Made by a program: the position numbers and the translations under genes
The notes under the pieces: generated by a model
Told to the model about the DNA's origin: nothing
Seen by the model: the letters and a program-made list of their open reading frames with translations, nothing else
Databases searched by the model: none
Assembly (NCBI GenBank): GCA_030145945.1
Contig: JASLDK010000060.1
Span: 1 to 9,768, forward strand
Reading direction: 5' to 3'
Length of the DNA: 9,768 bases
From: Nocardioides sp.
Lineage (GTDB): Bacteria; Actinomycetota; Actinomycetes; Propionibacteriales; Nocardioidaceae
Shown here: one piece after another, positions 6,968 through 9,768 of the stretch
Layout: each line of letters opens with the position of its first letter
Numbering within the stretch: position 1 is the stretch's first letter

Positions 6968-7171
6968 GTGGGTTTTCTCGATGACGCCAAGGGCAAGCTG
7001 ACCAACGCGGTCGACGGCCAGGGTGACAAAATCGGCGCCGGTCTCGACAAGGCCGCCGACCTGATCAACGACAAGACCGGCGGCAAGTTCGCCGACAAGG
7101 TCGAGCTCGGCGTCGACAAGGCCAAGGACGCGCTCGACAAGCTCGACGGCAAGAACGACGACATCAACTGA
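6968..7171 (+). CDS. Small Rv0909/MT0933-like antitoxin-family protein
   Basis: A 67-residue, highly charged, Lys/Asp-rich amphipathic protein. The pattern GFLDDAKGKL at the N-terminus, then LDKAADLINDKTGGKFADKV (26-45), matches my memory of the MT0933-like antitoxin family (M. tuberculosis Rv0909). Rv0909 is reported as the antitoxin of the Rv0909-Rv0910 pair. I chose GTG 6968 because a GGGGG run ends 6 nt before it and homologues begin at this FLD-A-K segment; an in-frame start at 6917 would add an unlike 17-residue leader. No Rv0910-like (SRPBCC/START-fold) toxin follows. Instead a NUDIX gene begins 19 bp downstream. Whether this copy acts as an antitoxin is not shown, since many such proteins appear as orphans and may be stress or structural proteins. 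It is transcribed divergently from miaA across 73 bp. Confidence 0.8.
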   Translation: MGFLDDAKGKLTNAVDGQGDKIGAGLDKAADLINDKTGGKFADKVELGVDKAKDALDKLDGKNDDIN

Positions 7172-7190
7172 TCAGCAGAAGAGCGCCTCG

Positions 7191-7688
7191 GTGACCGTAC
7201 AGGACCCCGCGACCGGCAAGTTCCGCTTCACGGTGGTCCCGGCCTCCTACGTCCTCCTCCTCCGGGAGGCTCCTTCCCCGGAGGGCGGCACGGTCACCGA
7301 GGTGTTGCTGCAGCTGCGGCAGAACACCGGATACATGGACGCGCACTGGGCCTCTGCTGCCGCCGGCCACGTCGAACGCGGCGAGACCGCAGAGGACGCA
7401 GCGCGTCGCGAAGCGCTCGAGGAGATCGGCGTCGACGACCTCGACCTCACCTTCGCCACCGCCATGCAGCGCACGGCGCACGACCTGCCCATCGATGAGC
7501 GCATCGACTTCTTCTTCACCGCCCGCTCGTGGACGGGCGAGCCCCGCATCGTCGAGCCGACCAAGTGCGCCGACCTGCAGTGGTTCGCGTTGACGGCGCT
7601 TCCCACGCCCGTCGTGCCCCACGAGGCCGTGGTGCTCGCCGCCCTTCAGGCCGGGACGCTGGAACCGCTGACCCAGCACGGATTCTGA
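7191..7688 (+). CDS. NUDIX hydrolase
   Basis: A 165-residue single-domain NUDIX enzyme, hydrolysing a nucleoside diphosphate linked to another moiety with Mg2+ or Mn2+. The NUDIX box Gx5Ex7REUxEExGU is complete at residues 59-81, starting at G59-H-V and ending R73-E-A-L-E-E-I-G-V81, so the metal-binding Glu residues are all present. The preceding segment LLQLRQNTGYMDAHWASAAAG resembles the beta strands before the box in actinobacterial NUDIX proteins of unknown substrate. Start GTG 7191 has AGAAGAG 7 nt upstream. The gene lies 19 bp after the Rv0909-like gene, so the two probably share a transcript. The substrate (damaged nucleotides, ADP-ribose, or other) cannot be assigned. Confidence 0.95.
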   Translation: MTVQDPATGKFRFTVVPASYVLLLREAPSPEGGTVTEVLLQLRQNTGYMDAHWASAAAGHVERGETAEDAARREALEEIGVDDLDLTFATAMQRTAHDLPIDERIDFFFTARSWTGEPRIVEPTKCADLQWFALTALPTPVVPHEAVVLAALQAGTLEPLTQHGF

Positions 7689-7709
7689 GGGGTCTGCGCG
7701 GCGCCTCAG
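7685..7709 (+). terminator. Weak hairpin at the NUDIX stop codon
   Basis: CTGAGG (7685-7690) and CCTCAG (7704-7709) can form a 6-bp stem with a 13-nt GC-rich loop. The left arm contains the NUDIX TGA. No T-tract follows. It could attenuate transcription into the next small gene, or be chance. Confidence 0.22.
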
Positions 7710-7751
7710 CGGATACCGCCTGTCCGGGTGCTCCCACAGGAGAGGAGAGCG

Positions 7752-8000
7752 ATGAGCCAGGAACTGCCACCACGACCCGAACCGGTCGCTGAGTCGCCCG
7801 CACCGTCCCCGGGTGGTCCGAACCGCGTGGAAGGCGTCGGAGGGGACGGGGCCTACAGCACCGAACCACACGACCCGAGTCCGTGGCGCAACCCTGCCAC
7901 CGACGACCTTCCTGCCGAGACGGTGACACCCGAGGACACCGACACCGAGGCCACCAAGGGCAACCCCGAGGTGCCCCCGGAGGTGGAGTCACCCGCCTGA
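7752..8000 (+). CDS. Small Pro/Glu-rich, probably disordered protein of unknown function
   Basis: An 82-residue protein that I do not recognise. About 18 residues are Pro and 17 are Asp/Glu, against only four Lys/Arg; there is no Cys and no hydrophobic stretch long enough for a helix or signal peptide. This predicts an acidic, intrinsically disordered protein. The only aromatic residues are one Tyr and one Trp, in GAYSTE and SPWRNP, which could be a short binding motif. ATG 7752 is favoured over GTG 7728 because AGGAGAG (7743-7749) lies just ahead of it. The reading frame has the same GC-rich third-position bias as its neighbours. It lies 63 bp after the NUDIX gene and converges with miaB, 11 bp apart. 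A good Shine-Dalgarno and a hairpin at its stop support a real gene. Confidence 0.65.
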   Translation: MSQELPPRPEPVAESPAPSPGGPNRVEGVGGDGAYSTEPHDPSPWRNPATDDLPAETVTPEDTDTEATKGNPEVPPEVESPA

Positions 8001-8010
8001 ACGGGTGGCT
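7987..8010. terminator. Hairpin between the small gene and miaB, probable terminator
   Basis: The arms AGTCACCCG (7987-7995) and CGGGTGGCT (8002-8010) form a 9-bp stem with one G-U wobble and a 6-nt loop (CCTGAA) that contains the stop codon of the small gene. On the + strand the stem leads into TTT. It lies in the 11-bp gap between convergent genes, so it could end both transcripts. It is the best terminator candidate in the window. Confidence 0.55.
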
Positions 8011-8011
8011 T

Positions 8012-9523
8012 TCAGCCGCAGGCAGGCGTGTCCGGCAAAGGCGCTGGTTTGCCGATGGACGGCATGCCGAGCCCGACGCCGCCAGCGGCAGGGGTCGGCG
8101 CCGAGGTGCGGCGCTCCCACGCATCCCCGGACCGGGTGCGCCGCAGTGCGCGGACCGGTCCGTCGGCGACGAGGTGGTGCGGGGCCGCGTGGGTGACCCG
8201 CACGGTGACCATGTCACCGGGCCGGGGCTCGCCGTCCACCTGGGAGAAGTCGGCCTCGAAGTGGACGAGACGGTTGTCGGGGGCACGGCCGGAGAGACGA
8301 CGGGTCTCGGCGTCCTTGCGGCCCTCGCCCTCGGCGACCATGAGCTCGAGCTCACGGCCGAGAAACGTCTTGTTCTCGTCCCAGGTGATCTCGTTGACCA
8401 GCTCGACGAGCCGGTTGTAGCGATCCGTGACGTCGGCCTGCGGCACCTGGTTGTCGAGGGTGGCGGCGGGAGTGCCGGGCCGCTTGGAGTACTGGAAGGT
8501 GAAGGCTCCGGAGAAGCGGGCCTCGCGGACGACCTTGAGCGTCTCCTGGAAGTCCTCCTCGGTCTCGCCGGGGAACCCGACGATGATGTCGGTGGTGATC
8601 GCGGCGTCGGGGATGGCGGCACGGACCCGCTCGATGATGCCGAGGAACTTCTCCTGCCGGTAGGAGCGGCGCATGTCCTTGAGGACCTTCGACGACCCGG
8701 ACTGCAGGGGCATGTGCAGGCTCGGCATCACGTTGGGCGTCTCGGCCATCGCCTCGATGACGTCGTCGGTGAACTCGGCGGGGTGGGGGCTGGTGAACCG
8801 CACCCGCTCCAGGCCCTCGATCTCGCCACAGGCCCGCAGCAGCTTGGAGAACGCCTGGCGGTCGCCGAACTCGACGCCGTAGGCGTTGACGTTCTGACCG
8901 AGCAGGGTGATCTCCGAGACGCCCTCGGCGACCAGTGCCTCGATCTCGGCGAGGATCTCGCCGGGACGGCGGTCCTTCTCCTTGCCGCGCAGGCTGGGGA
9001 CGATGCAGAACGTGCAGGTGTTGTTGCAGCCGACGCTGACCGAGACCCACGCGGCGTAGGCCGACTCGCGCTTGGTCGGCAGGGTCGAGGGGAACACGTC
9101 GAGCGACTCGAGGATCTCGACCTGGGCCTCCTGCTGGCTGCGGGCCCGGTCGAGCAGAGCCGGCAGGGAGCCGATGTTGTGGGTGCCGAAGACGACGTCC
9201 ACCCACGGCGCCTTCTTGACGACGGTGTCGCGGTCCTTCTGCGCCATGCAGCCGCCGACCGCGATCTGCATGCCGGGCCGGCTGGCCTTGGCGGGCGCGA
9301 GGTGACCGAGGTTGCCGTAGAGCCGGTTGTCGGCGTTCTCGCGGACCGCGCAGGTGTTGAACACGACGACGTCGGCCTGTTCGCCCTCAGGGACCGCCAG
9401 ATAGCCCGCGTCCTCGAGGAGCCCCGAGAGCCGCTCGGAGTCGTGGACGTTCATCTGACACCCGTAGGTGCGGACCTCGTAGGTCCTCGGCTGGTCGGCG
9501 ATGCTGCCTGTGGCGGTGCTCAT
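8012..9523 (-). CDS. miaB: tRNA-2-methylthio-N6-dimethylallyladenosine synthase (methylthiotransferase)
   Basis: A 503-residue radical-SAM enzyme that adds a methylthio group at C2 of i6A37 in tRNA, giving ms2i6A37. The N-terminal MTTase domain has three [4Fe-4S] ligands: C22 (TYGCQMN), C58 (FNTCAVRENA) and C92 (GGCMAQ). The radical-SAM CxxxCxxC is C166, C170 and C173 (GCNNTCTFC). Further family marks are LLGQNVNAYG, SPHP, the LQSGSSKVL segment and GFPGETEEDF. The C-terminal TRAM domain, which binds tRNA, covers about residues 380-450. After it comes a Pro/Gly/Ala-rich tail of about 45 residues, common in actinobacterial MiaB. ATG 9523 is preferred over an upstream in-frame ATG at 9547 because YEVRTYGCQMN then starts at residue 15. 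No well-spaced Shine-Dalgarno is present, and a TACCCT hexamer nearby suggests a leaderless or nearly leaderless transcript. It works directly after MiaA. Confidence 0.97.
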   Translation of the reverse strand: MSTATGSIADQPRTYEVRTYGCQMNVHDSERLSGLLEDAGYLAVPEGEQADVVVFNTCAVRENADNRLYGNLGHLAPAKASRPGMQIAVGGCMAQKDRDTVVKKAPWVDVVFGTHNIGSLPALLDRARSQQEAQVEILESLDVFPSTLPTKRESAYAAWVSVSVGCNNTCTFCIVPSLRGKEKDRRPGEILAEIEALVAEGVSEITLLGQNVNAYGVEFGDRQAFSKLLRACGEIEGLERVRFTSPHPAEFTDDVIEAMAETPNVMPSLHMPLQSGSSKVLKDMRRSYRQEKFLGIIERVRAAIPDAAITTDIIVGFPGETEEDFQETLKVVREARFSGAFTFQYSKRPGTPAATLDNQVPQADVTDRYNRLVELVNEITWDENKTFLGRELELMVAEGEGRKDAETRRLSGRAPDNRLVHFEADFSQVDGEPRPGDMVTVRVTHAAPHHLVADGPVRALRRTRSGDAWERRTSAPTPAAGGVGLGMPSIGKPAPLPDTPACG

Positions 9524-9524
9524 A

Positions 9525-9538
9525 ACCCTGCAAGGGTA
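9525..9538 (-). promoter_or_regulatory. Possible -10 element and small inverted repeat just upstream of miaB
   Basis: On the - strand TACCCT (9538-9533) fits the actinobacterial -10 pattern TANNNT and would place transcription start about 3 nt before the miaB ATG. It forms part of a perfect inverted repeat, ACCCT (9525-9529) and AGGGT (9533-9537) around GCA. I see no convincing -35. Confidence 0.3.
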
Positions 9539-9606
9539 CGGCGGCACGACCCCGCCGCCCGAATCCCTTCGCGGCTTCAGGCACTCGTGCGTTCGCCCCG
9601 ATGTCC

Positions 9607-9612
9607 TAGGGT
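9607..9612 (+). promoter_or_regulatory. Possible -10 element for a leaderless gene
   Basis: TAGGGT fits TANNNT and lies 6 nt before ATG 9619. This is the spacing at which transcription would begin at the A of the start codon, the usual arrangement of leaderless genes in Actinobacteria. No Shine-Dalgarno is present, which agrees. No clear -35 is seen. Confidence 0.4.
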
Positions 9613-9618
9613 CTGCCC

Positions 9619-9768
9619 ATGGCTGAGACCGCTCCCGCTGGCTTCGTGGCCCGGCACAACGAGGTGATCGGCAGCGTCGCCAGCATCGTGGCGCTCGCGG
9701 CGTCGGTGGGGGCAGGCACCGGACTGATGTTCGGGACCGACACCCGCGGGGTCTCGGCGATCCTGACC
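9619..9768 (+). CDS. Unrecognised protein, N-terminal 50 residues, 3' end outside window
   Basis: The frame is open from ATG 9619 to the window end. The visible 50 residues begin with a short polar lead (MAETAPAGFVARHNE), then a moderately hydrophobic, Ala/Val/Ser-rich segment (about residues 16-39) that could be a membrane helix or signal anchor, followed by FGTDTRGVSAIL. I do not recognise the family. Support for the gene is the codon bias and the TANNNT element at leaderless spacing. It is divergent from miaB, 95 bp away. Confidence 0.6.
   Translation, partial: MAETAPAGFVARHNEVIGSVASIVALAASVGAGTGLMFGTDTRGVSAILT

Noticed and set aside
5069..6972. Identical 12-mer GTTTCTCGTGGG at 5069-5080 and 6961-6972, both near gene starts
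   Set aside because: A few repeated 12-mers are expected by chance in about 10 kb. The two copies differ in orientation relative to their nearest gene starts and have no shared flanks.
6895..7167. N-terminal extension of MiaA from an ATG at 7167
   Set aside because: It would add 91 residues of low-complexity sequence not found in MiaA and overlap the whole Rv0909-like gene antisense. ATG 6894 gives the normal family N-terminus.
7883..9667. 594-codon + strand open frame opposite miaB
   Set aside because: The opposite strand encodes complete MiaB with all six Fe-S cysteines. The + frame also covers the small gene and the miaB promoter region, and its composition is typical of an antisense shadow.

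Overview
The window is high-GC DNA, densely packed with genes and biased to G/C at third codon positions. Protein content points to an actinobacterium: an Rv0909/MT0933-like small protein, a DUF3556-type membrane protein, and MiaB with the long low-complexity tail usual in that phylum. A Nocardioides-like member of the Propionibacteriales is my best guess, but the sequence alone does not prove the genus. I support eleven coding regions, two of them cut by the window edges. All gaps between genes are under 100 bp, so there is no long non-coding stretch. I saw no rRNA, tRNA, CRISPR array, insertion sequence or phage gene.

Region 1 (about 1-4150, + strand) is a tight three-gene operon: the C-terminal part of an acyl-CoA synthetase, a 623-residue multi-pass membrane protein resembling DUF3556, and a phytoene-dehydrogenase-like FAD oxidoreductase. 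The first junction is 1 nt and the second is a GTGA overlap, so the three are probably translated together and may act on one lipid or isoprenoid-like substrate. Facing them from the - strand are two short-chain dehydrogenases/reductases (4162-5058 and 5096-5893), 37 bp apart. Together these five genes look like a lipid-activation and redox module whose substrate cannot be read from the sequence.

Region 2 (5971-9523) holds the tRNA A37 hypermodification genes miaA and miaB, both on the - strand. MiaA makes i6A37 and MiaB converts it to ms2i6A37. Between them, on the opposite strand, lie three small genes: an Rv0909-like antitoxin-family protein, a NUDIX hydrolase and an 82-residue Pro/Glu-rich disordered protein. 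In mycobacteria miaA is followed by dapF and hflX; here it is followed by the two SDR genes, so the lipid/redox module sits where conserved housekeeping genes might be expected.

Region 3 (9524-9768) is a short divergent intergenic region with possible leaderless promoters on both strands, followed by the start of an unrecognised protein that runs off the window.

Nothing here is clearly a new defence system or mobile system. The most interesting material is the coupled acyl-CoA synthetase / DUF3556 / FAD oxidoreductase operon, the possible HTTM-like core of the DUF3556 protein, and the Rv0909-like protein paired with a NUDIX enzyme instead of a recognisable toxin.
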